From NCBI RefSeq assembly GCF_029784135.1, contig NC_073746.1, forward strand, positions 257,400,994 to 257,464,993: a stretch of DNA of 64,000 nucleotides, read 5' to 3'. Both the position numbers and the translations under genes were made by a program. Positions 23,400 to 35,379 of this stretch are shown here, one piece after another; the first letter of the stretch is position 1, and every line of letters starts with the position of its first letter. Source of the DNA: Toxorhynchites rutilus septentrionalis. Lineage: Eukaryota > Arthropoda > Insecta > Diptera > Culicidae. The notes under the pieces are model-generated. The model searched no databases, had not been told where the DNA came from, and worked only from the letters and a program-made list of their open reading frames with translations.

Positions 23400-24130
23400 G
23401 AAAGTAGGAACATGGGAAATATAATTGTTTTGCAAGTGTAATATATTTAGTTTATTGGCCCAAAAAGATGATCCGTGCAAAATTTTAGCTCAATCGGAGA
23501 TGATTTAGGCATGCCTCAAAGCGCTTCAATTTTATTGATAGTAACAATCGTGTTTATTATGCTTTTTTAGGACAAAACAATAACAACTTAAAAACCACTA
23601 ACTTTTAGGTTTTTTACTCTCGAAATGTTACTTAAGGCAGTATTGTAGTCTAGAAATTTGGAAAAAAAAATCTTTTTTTCTTCATATATCTGATGTTTAG
23701 ACATTCAAGAATATACCCTAGAAAGGACTTTTCTAAGATTCCATTATTTACTGAGTTATAGCCATTTTAGTGATGCGGTATCTAATCTAGTACGGCCATA
23801 ACAATTAACTTCAAACGCGTTTTTTTTCGAAACTAGTTTTTTCAAACTGGCGTACACGATATCCCAATGAACTAATAAAAATGGAAGTTTTTTGACGTAG
23901 GACTACGTCTTTAATTTCTATACTGGGGTGTTAGTTCAAACTTTCGAAAACGAAAGCGTAATGGAGAACGAGATTTTGAGCGTTAATAGCTCCTAAACAA
24001 TTGAACGAAATAGTATGATAAACACCTCATTCGAAAGATAAAATGTCTACGCGTTATATGCTTGTCACTTTTTGATCCAAACATTTTTTTCAATGGCCCT
24101 AAAATTGCTTTCCAAACAGGCTGAAATCAC

Positions 24131-24176
24131 ACCAATCGGTATATAAGCGAGTGCCGCTCGGAAATTCACTCAGTCA
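24131..24176 (+). promoter_or_regulatory. Core-promoter-like block in family R
   Basis: A CCAAT motif is followed by TATATAAG (24140-24147) and, about 30 nt downstream, the arthropod initiator-like ACTCAGTC (24168-24175). Spacing from TATA to initiator fits an RNA polymerase II core promoter. Function is inferred only from motif spacing. Confidence 0.35.
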
Positions 24177-24220
24177 TAACTGCGCAACGATTGAGGTACG
24201 ATCCGTGGAATGGATGGATG

Positions 24221-24560
24221 TTTCCCTAACACAGACTTCAAAACCATGGAGCCAGGGGAAATCGGCATTGCAAAATAGATGTAAGCAGCGGATACTTTTG
24301 TACTCGCTTGCGTATCTGTAAATTGGAATGTTTCCCTAACACAGACTTTAAACCATGGAGCCTGAGGGAAATAAACATTGCAAAAAAGATTCAAGCTGCG
24401 GGTACTTTTGTACTCGCTTGCGTTTCTGGAAATCGGAAGGTTTCCTAACACAGATTTCGAAACCATGGAGCCTGGGGAAATCAGCATTGCAAAATAGTTG
24501 CGAGCTGCGGGTACTTTTGTACTCGCTTGTGTTTCTAGAAATCGGAATGTTCCCCTAACA
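24221..24560 (+). repeat. 110-bp tandem repeat
   Basis: TTTCCCTAAC and variants recur at 24221, 24331, 24441 and 24550, a period of about 110 bp. Each unit also contains ACTTTTGTACTCGCTTG. The apparent 135-codon minus-strand frame here is a by-product of the repeat. Similar units occur at 60366-60600. Confidence 0.85.
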
Positions 24561-25244
24561 CAAACAATCCATTCCATCTCAAGCGTTAATAATCCAGCTC
24601 CGGATCAACGATGATTCCAACTATCGGGGCTTGGGGAGTGGGTACTATTTGTGCTGGGTATTTCCGAGGTGGAATCGATTCCCCCTTTGAACGTTAATAA
24701 TTCTTTTCCGGCTAAACGAAGTGGTATTTATTCGAAAGATGGAACGTCTAGGATTTATATGCTTGTTACTTATTGATTGCTAAGTCAACGTTAGTCCTAC
24801 GTCCACCTTGCGGTTATATCAAAGATACAACCCACTTCTAGTTTTTTAATTTAACAATTTTCAAAAAATCGGGAAACGTAAAAAACACGTTTAAAACAGG
24901 ATTTTTCTCTTCAAGCGGCCGCCGTTTTTAAAAAAAAAAACAAGTTTTGGCTTGTCCGAGATTCGTGCTATAGCGACATCTTTACTGATTTAGAATCTGT
25001 TCGATATTTTTGTTTTAAATAACCAGAAGAGCTGGAATCGTATACGCCATGGCACGACTTTTATTTAACCCTCTCATTTTATCAACTTGTAACTTTTCTT
25101 ATTACGACTTTTTTAGTTTATTTTTTGTTTTATTGTTAAAAGATAGACAAACAAATAATGATATAACAGATAGTAAAAATATCCTCTGTTATATTTTTTT
25201 CTGAGCTCGTCCAAAATGCCTCTACACTAGAATACCTTCTTAAA

Positions 25245-25532
25245 TCTACTCATTTAGATGTTTCATATAAAATATGAAAAATATAAAATACAATTTTTTC
25301 TCATCTTTCAAACGAAAACAACAGAATCGTCTTACGTAGCGTACTTTTTTAAGTACAGCCAATTTGAGGCAAACAGAACGCGAAACAGAAGAAACCTATA
25401 ACTCTATCATTGTTGAAATTCGACCATATGCGTTGAAGGATTTTTTTGTCAAATATAATCCTCTGTTATCTCCTGAGAGATCCCAGATACATGTATTTTT
25501 TTATGTGAGAAATGTACTTTCTGACTTTAAGA
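25245..25532. repeat. Family-P body fragment
   Basis: This matches 11930-12150 and 14500-14690 (blocks ACGTAGCGTA, CAATTTGAGGCAA, ATGCGTTGAAGG). No ends are visible on this piece. Confidence 0.5.
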
Positions 25533-26000
25533 CAGGGATTCCCAAAGAGATCGACATCGACCCATTGAAGACGATTTCTGTTTTCCAGGGGTCGACACAA
25601 ACGAAAACTGTTTTTGGGGGTCAAAGCGGTCTAGATATCGACCCCTATTAATTGAATCAAGATCTCATTTGAAACTTTCAAGATACTGTATAAGTTGTGT
25701 AACGTTGCCAATTTGTTAGGTAGCAAGTTCATTTGCGTTCAGAAATTCTTTGGAATTTAAGTTATAATATCGAATTTAATTCAAGAAAGTATATTAGATC
25801 GGTGGAAAGACACTATGTTCTTCCATTACACTGATTTTTTTGTCATTAACTTGAGTTTTCACTATTTTTTCAAAATTTAATTACCTACTCAAGTATTTGT
25901 AAGTTATTAGATTTTTTGTTTTAAATTGGCTATAGAGGTCTAAGGTATCATTTAATTCTAAAAAGGGGGTCTATTGCACAAAATAGTTTGAGAATCCCTG
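25533..26000. mobile_element. hAT-type MITE
   Basis: CAGGGATTCCCAAA at the left pairs with TTGAGAATCCCTG at the right. Flanks CTTTAAGA and CTTTAGAA resemble an 8-bp target duplication with two mismatches. It is 468 bp and non-coding. Confidence 0.6.
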
Positions 26001-28837
26001 CTTTAGAATAAATATTCTAAATTGGCTAAAGAAGAAGGCTGAAAAAATTAAGATCCTATAATTTAACACTCTCTCTCACTCTATGCACTATTGAGGAAAA
26101 TTATTGGACGGTGACGACGAATTTACTTAACAAATTAAACAACCTTCGACAACATCAGCGGTCATACGTTAAGCGGACTCAAGCTTATCACTCCGTTTAA
26201 TAATCTGCGAGATGATTATGCTACGTACATAAATTTGAAGTTTCTGACACATGTCACCGCGGGTCAATGAAATAACAACTTTAATCTTGTTCAAGCGCTG
26301 CGGTCGAGCATAAATTGACCTTGAGTGGTTGTGGCAGAAATGATAACGGGGTAAATCATGAAGAGAGATTGAATGCGTCGACAAGTGGAGAACTAATATT
26401 CTCAGAATCATTGCCCCGGCTTGGTTACGATTTTTGTCACGTTGATTCACTCTTGGCTGGAGGTTTGAGAGTTCTGGCGGTTGCCCAATGTTGTTATTTA
26501 ATTATTTATTTAATCGCGTTTTCCCAATTGAGACGATGGATACTGCAGCGTAGCACATCACAGTAGCGAAAGGCCTGAAGCTGTCGAAAGTGCATTGAAG
26601 CCTGCTGCACAAAGTTGACCAACCGCGGAGGTAGCACCAAACGATTATTCCGATGAACGTTTCTGTGTTCGACTATCGACCCATCGAGGATTGCATGCAA
26701 AATAGCTGACCGATAGGAAAGAGTGCATACACAATGCACGCGGTTTGTTGGCAGTGTTTGATGTTGTGCACTGTTGTAGTTCAATAATTCGTCTTTGTGA
26801 CGCCCGGAATATTCCGCGCCGTTCTGTCAACACGCCTCGTATACGCGTGCATATGCTGCATGTGGTTTCGAGTGATGAACTGCCACCGGAATTGCTCAGC
26901 CTGCGGGAGGTTAGTAGAATTTTTCTCGCCACCAAAAGTACTGGCAGCTGTCAAAACAGGCATGATGTCGTAGGCGTTGCCACAAAATTTGACTGCAACT
27001 GTTTGCCAAAATATTTTTTTTCTGCTTCGCCAGCGATGAAAGGCTTTGTTTATACACGAAATTTCACTTGTTTATTTTCACGTTTTTTCTTTACACAGAT
27101 AACGGAATTCGTTCGTGAAATCTTTATTTCCCCGTTGTGAGGAAATATATGTTCTTCACGATTCCGTTCGGAGGCCGGGCGCTATTGATTTCGCATTCAT
27201 CCGTTACTAAAAGGACTCAGTCAAATTTGTACAGTCGACGAGGGGAAAATCCAGTGGATTCATGTGAAACGCTATTTACAATTATTGCACGACGGATTCT
27301 CCGTTCCGAAAACAGACTGACGCAAGCAGCGCACGTAAAACGAATATTGGAATATGATGTTTACGATGATAGATGAAATCAAATGCAATCAATCATGATT
27401 GTGAAAGTGGGACTTGAGCCGTTCAGCACTTCAATCGACGAGTGAGTACAAGTACGAGCGAGAACATCACGAATGAATACAAATGAACGTCTATTTTTCG
27501 CCGGCAGTTCGGATAAAAACTGTCTCCGCGCGTTGCGTTTTTAAAAGCGACCAACGTGCGAATAATCTGCAAATACTACGGACCGAACCGTTGGCCACAC
27601 ATCACAACCTTGAAAGCATCCGTCCCGTCGACTGTTTGGTCGATCAAAGCGAAACAGGGGGAAAGGTTCTTTCCCAGTGACGAATGACACGGAATTGCTC
27701 TCACTCATACCTGGAGTAATCTGTCAACGGCAATAGCAGAGGAACACGAATGCGTCACACGTTCCATGGCGCGAAAAATGCCACTTTGACAAAAGCGATT
27801 GGAGCGAGTGGTAAACAAATAAGTAAAACCTTCCGAAAAAAATGTTCGTGATAAAAGTAGAACTCGGAACGGAGTATTACCATTGTGTGGGGGTTTTGTG
27901 CAGCACACGGTGCAGGATGGAGTCGACGAGACGCGGGTGGTGACCAAAGACAAACAGATGCAATGCGCGAGTGAGCCGCGGAACCGAATCGAACGGTGGG
28001 AGTTGGAGTACACATCACATCGCATAAACCTGGACACATGAAATCATAAATGTGAATGTAAACATTCAGCCACACTTGATTATCACCTTCTCACTACCAG
28101 AACTACAAGGGAGGGCGATTTGAGCCCGCTTTTGCGGAACAGTGACGATTCGAAGCGAACGTGAGGGGTGGGGGCGTGGAACGATTTCACGCTTCGGGAG
28201 AAAGCGGAAGATGAACGAGTAAAGAACAAAAATTGGGGCCAAACAAATGGAGGTTGGTTGTTTTTATCATCGAATTTAGATAAACGCGTGATTAATGGAT
28301 TTTGAAGACGACGAGCTAAGAGAATGGAAAATAGCAAGAGGATGTGATCAGACGAAAAGTCGTCGTCGTCGTTGTCTTCGGTGGTTGGGAGAACCTCCCG
28401 GCGCCTTTTTGGATGAAGCGCCGGAGGTATATTAAATCGTCATTTATTTCAATATTTTCGTAATCCGGTGGCAAACGAATTGTTTAGAATAAAAGCATTG
28501 AGACGGAACCATTTGAACTAGCGGAGAAAATTGAGATGGACGCGATTGAATTATTCTAACTGTAATACAATAGATTTCAGTTTGACGTTTGATATGTAGA
28601 AAAAAACATGCTTATTCGAAAGTATAACCCTTAGCTATTCCTATACGACACAATATCATACTAAACCAGATTCAGATCCGGCTCTATCTTCGCATGCAAA
28701 TGTTGGACAACCGAAATGATAAAATCTAAAACATGCATTGAATGTCTCGAACATCCAATGAAGCATCAATAACTAGGTAATAAAGTGTTTGTTTAACTTA
28801 TTTACGAATATATTACGTTTTGTGTCTTATATAAGGT
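26001..28837. other. Repeat-poor, GC-richer island
   Basis: Apart from the surrounding repeats this 2.8 kb shows no mobile-element ends and rises in GC (especially 26500-28440). Open frames up to 131 codons on both strands overlap each other and show no motif, so none is called as a gene. It may be regulatory DNA, an untranslated exon or intron of a large host gene. Confidence 0.4.
28393..28428. other. Strong short hairpin
   Basis: ACCTCCCGGCGC pairs with GCGCCGGAGGT (11 pairs, one bulged C) around a 13-nt loop. It lies at the edge of the GC-richer island. Function unknown. Confidence 0.5.
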
Positions 28838-29010
28838 CTATACTGCCGTTCTACGCATAGTTGTCCCATGTTACTTTTTGACAATTTTCATTTTTCTTCA
28901 TAAAGCATGTTTTATGCATGATTGTCCCATGTTGATATTCTAGGCATAACTATCTCACCATATATTTTTTGTAAATCCATAATAAATTAATCGATTCAAG
29001 TACAAGAATT
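28838..29010. mobile_element. MITE fragment (CGTTCTACGCATAG family)
   Basis: CTGCCGTTCTACGCATAGTT and TTCTAGGCATAACT blocks match 34714-34955 in mixed orientation. One end is missing. Confidence 0.5.
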
Positions 29011-29469
29011 GCAGACGTGACAGGGCTAATGCATGCATTTCTGTGCTGGAAGAACGAACTAATCCTCAAAAAATAAAAAATTAAGTTTAACAGAACACGT
29101 GTACACCTTGTTAACGAATGCCTAATAACAATGAGATTTACATTCTGCAAAGGTTTTGCAGATCACTTACTGCACTCATATCACTATATTAACAAGCGAT
29201 ATCACTACCATATACAGGTATACCTCGATTTTACGTACATTCTCGTTTCTGAAATGTGCGTAAAATCGAATTGTGCGTAAAATCGAAGCATGATCTTTTT
29301 TTAATAAAAATTAATTTTAGTAATTAAGAATAAATAAATTAACATAGCCTGGTCCATGGGTAGTCAGGAAAACAGTTCAGACAGTTGGACTTCATCAAAA
29401 ACTATTGGTATTAGTCTACCTTTCGGGACCGTTATAAATAAAGGATATTTCAGACTTTATACAGACATT

Positions 29470-29745
29470 CTTTATCATGAATGGCGCTAACGTTCCCAGT
29501 GGAAGATATGCTGTCTTAACGTAGTATACAACGTCATTTTTATTAATACTTATTTGAAATTTCGTATGCCAAATAACACGCCTGGAATGTATTCTGAGGG
29601 GCAAACTCCAGAATACGCGTGTACCAGTGCAGGTCGGAAGAACTTTTTTTGACGAAAAATCCCCTGGTCAGAATGGGAATCGAACCCGAACCTTCGGCAT
29701 GATAATGTGTGATGCTACACACTCGGCCACGGAAGCACTCATTTT
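29470..29745 (-). mobile_element. tRNA-derived SINE
   Basis: The minus strand begins GTGCTTCCGTGGCCGAGTG (A box) and has GGTTCGGGTTCGATTCCC (B box), internal RNA polymerase III promoter elements. The body matches 57603-57881, sharing GGCGTGTTATTTGGCATA and GGAACGTTAG. The head resembles a Ser/Leu-type tRNA but does not fold as a working tRNA. Confidence 0.8.
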
Positions 29746-29898
29746 CATTCATAAAACTGAACATATATAATTAAAAAAAAAACTATGCAGAGTGGAGTTT
29801 TTAATTTGTATTTATTTGCGTTAAACATGCCTCATCACATTTAAATCGACCAATTTTAAATAATTCAATATAGTAAAGAATCTGTAATAAAAACTTTC

Positions 29899-31546
29899 TC
29901 AAAATGAATTTCTATCTGCTATTTTGTCCAGGATATTCGACCTCATCTCACGCAATGAAAATTGAGAATTAAGCGACCAGCCATTTTCTTCAGCATATCT
30001 GATCATTATGTCGACAGAATTCAACGCCAATTCATCAGAAACCGTTTGAAAACAATCATCAAGGTCAACAGGATCTGTTATATTTATGGTGTTATCTTCC
30101 GGTAAACTGGAATCCATCGTATAGGTCATTTCATCATCTGCTGTGGGATTGCGTACTTTTTCAAAGATTTCTAAATCCTTCAAAAATTCAAACTCTGCAT
30201 TCTCTTCATCTATCACGTTTGAGTGTAAAATTTTTTGCTTGATCTCTGTTAGACGCTATTTAATAACAGCCAGTGGTAGGTCATCCTCATCTTCAACTTC
30301 TTCCGGATTATAGAGTAAATCCCAAGACTTCCGTATCGATGATTGAGGAACTTTATCCCAAGATTCCGCAATCCAAAATATCGCATCCTTTACGTTAATC
30401 CTTTTTACATTGTCATGAAACTCACCTGATCTACCAAAAATCTCTCATCATGATCTTCCTATAGCGTGATTTTATCATTTGGATTACGTTCTGATCCATA
30501 GGTTGAATAGCCGCTGTTGTGTTTGGGGGTAGAAACATAGTGCTTATAGCACCGTCACTAGTTTTCAGTTCCTCTGCATTAAAATGTGCAGAACAGTTAT
30601 CCAACACCAGGACAGCTCGAAGTTGAAGACCTGATTCAGCCAAAAAATTTCGGACCTGTGGCACAAAATGCTCAAAAAACCAAGTTTTGAATAAATTACG
30701 TGTCATCCAAGCGTTCTTGGATGTTGTGTAGTAAACAGGCAGCTCCTTCATATTCTTCAATGATCGAGGATTAAGATACTTCCCGATGACCATCAGAGGT
30801 AACTTCAATGTACCGTCCATGTTAGAACATGGTATAAAAGTCAAACGTTCTTTGATAGTTTTCTTTCCTGGTGCCCCTACTGAATCTTTATCAACGTAAG
30901 TATTTGTGGGAGTGCTTTTAAAATATAGACCGCTCTCATCGGCATTAAAAATCTGACTCGGGCATAAGTTTCTTATTTGCATTTCTGTAGAGAACTTCTT
31001 GATGTAGTCCTCAATTGCAGCCATATTGCAGGACAATTTTTCGCCCGTAATTTTGAGAAGGTGAATTTCATATCTCTTGATGAATTTGCCCATGTAACCA
31101 CTACTTTCAAAATTAGACTCAGCTACCAATTCGTTGAAAAATTTAACTGATTGAATTTGGAGCATTTCTTGGCTCACCGGAATGTGGCGTTGTCTTTGTT
31201 ACAGAAACCAAAGGTACAATGCTTCATCCACCTTTGGGTAACTAGCTTGTTTGAAGTTTTTGCGGTGTGCTGTGAATAAATCTAAATAAATTTTCGAATT
31301 TTTTTATAAAACTTTAAATTCCATACCAATGTTTCCATGAATGTTTGCAATACTGTTCATTATCTTAACTTTAGATTTTCGAATAGTGTAGATGGTAGAT
31401 CGTGATCTAATGTGGTACTTTTTCATTATCTCTTGAACTGCAATTCCATTCTCCAGATCATGGATAATCTTCACTTTATCTGTCAGAAGAATGCCCTTCC
31501 GGTTCTTCTTTTCTTTCGAGACTATATCAGTGTGTTTAGAAACCAT
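29899..31546 (-). pseudogene. Tigger-like DDE_1 transposase, broken
   Basis: Reading down the minus strand: a psq/CENP-B HTH from 31546 (LTDKVKIIHDLENGIAVQEI, then YHIRSRSTIYTI); a stop at about 31304 that could be removed by a small GT...CAG intron; RKNFKQASYPKVDEALYLWF (second DNA-binding domain); an in-frame TAA at about 31199. The DDE_1 domain follows (31177-30431) with FNADESGLY, VLVLDNCSAH and QPMDQNVIQMI, giving 34 residues between second and third Asp. A frameshift at about 30430 and a stop at about 30257 separate the acidic C-terminal tail (to 29899). It acted on the TIRs at 29215 and 32319. Confidence 0.9.
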
Positions 31547-31744
31547 TTTTACCATTAAACTTTTACAAATCCAATTTGAGTAGCTACGTTTGAGAGTTTG
31601 ACAGTTATCACGATGGACGTTGCTGTGTGTGTGACATGGGTGCCCTACACTCAGAAAAATCCTTGGTAGAAAACTACCAAATACTTTTGGTAATGCAAAC
31701 ATTAGTAAAAGGTACATATTTTTTGTACGTATTACTAACTGTAT

Positions 31745-32110
31745 GTAAAATGAATGGACAAAATGGACAAAATCAACATTTTCGACACCTGCTCTTCTTT
31801 GCATTTCATCAAGGTCAAAAAGCTGCCGAAGCAGCCCGGGACGTTTGTGACGTGTATGAAGGTGCCATAAGCGAGTCTACAGCATGGAAATGGTTAGCAA
31901 AGTTCAAAAATGGCGACTTTGACGTCGCTGACACGCCCCTTCTGAATTCGATGGAAAACGTCTCAAATCACTTTTAAAGGAGAACGGTCACCAAACCAGT
32001 CGTGAATTGTCGGAAACAATGGACCTCGAATATATAGTTGATTAACTTATTGTTAAAATGATTGTTTTTTGTTTAAATAAAAGCTACGCTACGAACTTAT
32101 TCCCCAACCC
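31745..32110 (+). mobile_element. Mariner scrap nested in the Tigger-like element
   Basis: The plus strand reads a mariner N-terminal HTH: HFRHLLFFAFHQGQKAAEAA, then SESTAWKWLAKFKNGDFDV, then a frame change. The core is deleted. A 3' end, CGAACTTATTCCCCAACCCA, closes it. No left end is visible. Confidence 0.75.
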
Positions 32111-32321
32111 AATATCTATATAAAGGTGGTTCAAAATTCGGCCATTTCAACGTTAAGTAATTTTTGAATGAGGCCTAAAGTATTTAGCCGAGCAATATGT
32201 GCCATTCGGATGAAAAAAAAAATAATAAAAACGAATTTGAAATAAAGTGTGCGTAAAATCGAAGAACGTAAAATCGAGGGTGCGTATAATCGAGGGTCCG
32301 TAAAATCGAGGTATACCTGTA

Positions 32322-34715
32322 CTACATTCCGATGTTACTTTTTATGGCACCAATTGCACATCTCGGTCTTAATCAAATAAATCACGTGAAAAATTCCCAA
32401 AATTATTGTTTAGGCCTATTATTTACTAACATTATCGACGACTTTTGTGTGAATGAGTCCATGGCTTCCCTTTGGAAAAATGTAAAATTTCACACAGCAA
32501 TTGAATACTCAATCTTTGTACATAACAGACAATTTTCCATCGACTGGGAGTACGAAGAAGTACCGGTATACAACAAGACGAACTTTGAAGCAATCAAATG
32601 TAGCCTACAAGTCATAGAATGGCATACTGTATTAAACAGCGAACGAGATGTCAACTTATCCGTACATATTCTTCACGAAATTCGGAATAACATAATATCT
32701 GAATTTGTGCCGAAGAAAAGAAGACGCAGAAATTCAAACAGCAAATATCCTATTTGGTATAACGCTCAAATAAAAAATTTAAAGAATAGAAAACAAAAAA
32801 CACAAAAAAATACAAAATAAACAAAGGTAATCAAAATTTGCTGGAATATCAGAATATTCCCCAAGAACTAAATTTTGCCATTAAAAGTGCACACGAAGAG
32901 TATAATAGAAAGGTAGAAACAGTAGTCAAATCATGTCTGAAGCAATTCTTTAATTACGTAAAGCTCAAAAGCAATAACTTTCCATCGTAGATGCATCTCA
33001 ATGAAGATGTAGGGCCATCTTCGAACGAAATTTGTAATCTCTTTGCAAATTTCTTTCGCGATTCGAAAATCGCGATCGGGACTTTTCATTATCACCGGAA
33101 AATCCAAATGACATATCGGTAAACTATCTTTCACTAAATATGCCATGCATTAAAGAAATTAGATGGAACGAAAGGACCAGGACCTGACGGAATAGCACCT
33201 GTATTTCTGAAGAACCTGGTTGAGGAACTCACCCTTCCCTTATATTGCATTTTCAATATGTCACTACAAACTGGAATATTTCCAGAAAAATGGAAACAAT
33301 CGTTTTTGATACCTATCTTTAAATCAGGCGCTAAATCTGACGTACGTAATTATCGTGGAATTGCAATTATCTCTTGCATTCCTAAACTATATTCTTAAAC
33401 TGCCTGAATTCTTATCTAACAAATCGTGAACAAATTGTTCATTTTCAAAATTCTCTCTCAAATCCAGTAAAAGTCACTTCGGGAGTCCCACAAGGCTCTC
33501 ATCTAGGTCCTGTTCTTTTCATTCTGTACGTTAACGACATCTACTTCGTTCTCAAGCGTATAAATGTAGGGGAACCGCGGGTAATACGGACAGTGGGGGT
33601 AAAATGGACAGGTGGTTGATTTGTATAGTTACATTTTGAATTTCAAATTTCTGTTAATGAGAACACCTTCTACATGTTATTCTATAATATTTAAGCCACC
33701 CTGTGGCAATGAATACTAATAAAAAATGGAACAGGGAAACAAAAACCGAAAATCATACATGATTCCGCATGTGGATGTAATTTTTGCGGCTCCGATATTA
33801 ATCATTTTGAGTGGTTTAATATTAAAATTCAGTTCGCTGAATTATATTTCGGTTTTTTGAATTAACAGAGAAGCGATATTAGGTATGTACGGAAAAGTAA
33901 ATTTTTTAAATTTTAAATTTGAATTATTGAAATATTTCTACTGGTGGGGTAAAATGTACTGTTGCCAGTGGGAGTGAGATGGACTGTGGAAAGTCTGTTT
34001 AATCTGTTCCTAAGGAATGCCCCGCGTCTATAAATAGAATTTTAATCGCCAAATATGGACTGTTTAGAAGCTGACTGGAACCAAAAGCATAATAGTTGAG
34101 GGTCTGTCCGTTTATACTGCTGAAAAGCACGATATCATCTAGATGAATTAGTTCGATTTTTTTCATCATTCAACGGACATTCGTGATGAGTTCAGACCTT
34201 AGATGAATAAAATTATTCCTCTCGCGATCGATAAACTTCTTCGAATCATATATTACAAACATATTACCCTATTACCCCCACTATATGTCCATATTACCCG
34301 CATCGAAAAAATGTTGTACTTTTTTGGTCTGTTTTAATTTTAGTAAAAAAACATTGAAAAACTCTTTTTCGTAAAATATTTGGCCAATTAGGTAGAAAAA
34401 CAGTTTATAAAATTGCAAGAAACTGCATGGAAAACATGAGTTTCAAAAGATATAATAGAAGTTCTTCTTAACATGTCCGTTTTACCCCCACCTCCCTTAC
34501 TTGTGTATGCAGACGACATGAAGCTTTTCGCGGAAATTGGTAATGAAAACGACATCGAAGCATTCCGAAACTAAATACATGTATTCCATACTTGGTGTAA
34601 TAAAAATCTACTAAAATTAAATGTAAAAAAATGCAACTCCATTACATTTAGCAGAAAAAATCATGTACCAAATATTGTAATACATCTTGGAAATCAAAAT
34701 GTAGAGAAATGAGAA
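32322..34715 (+). pseudogene. Jockey/CR1-like LINE, 5'-truncated, split
   Basis: The remnant encodes the end of an endonuclease domain and linker (32332-32820), a frame-shifted continuation with KSAHEEYNRKVETVVKSCLK (about 32885-32945), then the reverse-transcriptase blocks GPGPDGIAPVFLKNLVEELT (about 33176-33230), PEKWKQSFLIPIFKSGAKSD (33282-33341) and VTSGVPQGSHLGPVLFILYV (about 33474-33530). After a 0.93-kb insertion comes LLVYADDMKLFAEIGNE (about 34498-34550), the catalytic Asp pair, and C-terminal sequence to about 34715. Several frameshifts and stops, plus a deletion near 33370-33420, make it dead. It abuts the right end of the Tigger-like element. Confidence 0.85.
33569..34497 (+). mobile_element. 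Family-G element inside the LINE
   Basis: The left end (GGGGAACCGCGGGTAATACG) and the inverted right end (AGGGAGGTGGGGGTAAAACG) are imperfect inverts with TA flanks. LINE reading resumes immediately afterwards at LLVYADD. It is about 930 bp and non-coding, with GGTAATATGGACA-type motifs near both ends. A partial reverse copy is at 14727-15403. Confidence 0.75.
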
Positions 34716-34955
34716 ATAGTTCAATTGTCCCATGTTTATATTCTAGGCATAACTGTCCCACCATGAATTTTTAAACCCGTAATGAAGCTTGGTTGATTCA
34801 GTGAAGGGAACTTTTCACATTTCGTCAAACAATAGTTTACTGCGTAATACATGAAATGCTTTAAGCTTCTGATAGACTAGGAAACTCAGTTGCTCAATTG
34901 CTGATTTTGGAACATGGGAAAACTATGCGTAGAACGGTAGTATCGTTCATAGAAA
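34714..34955. mobile_element. MITE (CGTTCTACGCATAG family)
   Basis: TTGTCCCATGTTTATATTC at the left and GAACATGGGAAAACTATGCG at the right are inverted relatives. It is non-coding and lies at the 3' boundary of the LINE remnant. A partial relative is at 28838-29010. Confidence 0.55.
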
Positions 34956-35379
34956 TGAGCAATTCACATATTGTTAGGTGGTAAAAAAAATGCAAAAGTA
35001 AAAAAAAAGCCAAAACCGAAAATAAACTAAACCCGAGTCGCGAAAACGTTTTTTACTTGATAGGAGAAACATTTTACAAATAGTGCATGGATAAAAAGGT
35101 GCAAGAAAAAAAAATTTCATGCAAAATGGACTTGAAAAATAAACTAAAAAATAAACAACAACAAAAAATAAATAAATAAACTCCGCATGACCTAAATGAC
35201 CGTCTCAATATATCACAAGATAAAAATTTCTTCTTATACAAATCTATAGTCATTTATTGTTTTGCGTCCATGATTAGAACAAAAAATCTTCCAAAACAAA
35301 TTGTTTTTGACGAAAATCAAATTCCTGCAACTTCAGTGAAAAATATGCACAATTGAATAAACCGAACTTTATTGAAGAT
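34956..35379. other. A-rich DNA, no gene recognised
   Basis: A-rich low-complexity sequence. A short stretch at about 35210-35280 could be residual LINE coding sequence, but it is too short to call. Confidence 0.35.

Larger units (their letters stand above)
23400..25240 (+). repeat. Family-R repeat, longest copy
   Basis: Family R recurs at 35380-36730, 38580-39410, 46438-47100 (reverse), 51960-52880 and 59190-60930. This copy contains the block GATGCGGTATCTAATCTAG (about 23773), the palindrome GACGTAGGACTACGTC (23897), a promoter-like block (24131-24176), 110-bp tandem units (24221-24560) and a closing partner palindrome near 24793. Outside the core lie GCCATGGCACGACTT and GCCTCTACACTAGAATACC, both conserved between copies. 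No transposase frame is visible; class unknown. Confidence 0.7.
29215..32319 (-). mobile_element. Tigger/pogo-like element with nested insertions
   Basis: Both ends begin CAGGTATACCTCGATTTTAC and are perfect inverts for about 21 bp, flanked by TA (29213-29214, 32320-32321). Subterminal CGTAAAATCGA motifs repeat inside each end. At 3105 bp it holds a nearly full but dead transposase on the minus strand, a SINE (29470-29745) and a mariner scrap (31745-32110). Confidence 0.9.

Noticed and set aside
24170..24577. 135-codon minus-strand open frame
   Set aside because: It runs along 110-bp tandem units, so its internal protein repeats are a by-product of the DNA repeat.
26745..27140. 131-codon open frame (+)
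   Set aside because: It overlaps several opposite-strand frames of similar length, with no recognisable domain or convincing splice context.
35210..35290. Possible LINE coding residue
   Set aside because: Too short and not continuous with the LINE remnant that ends near 34715.
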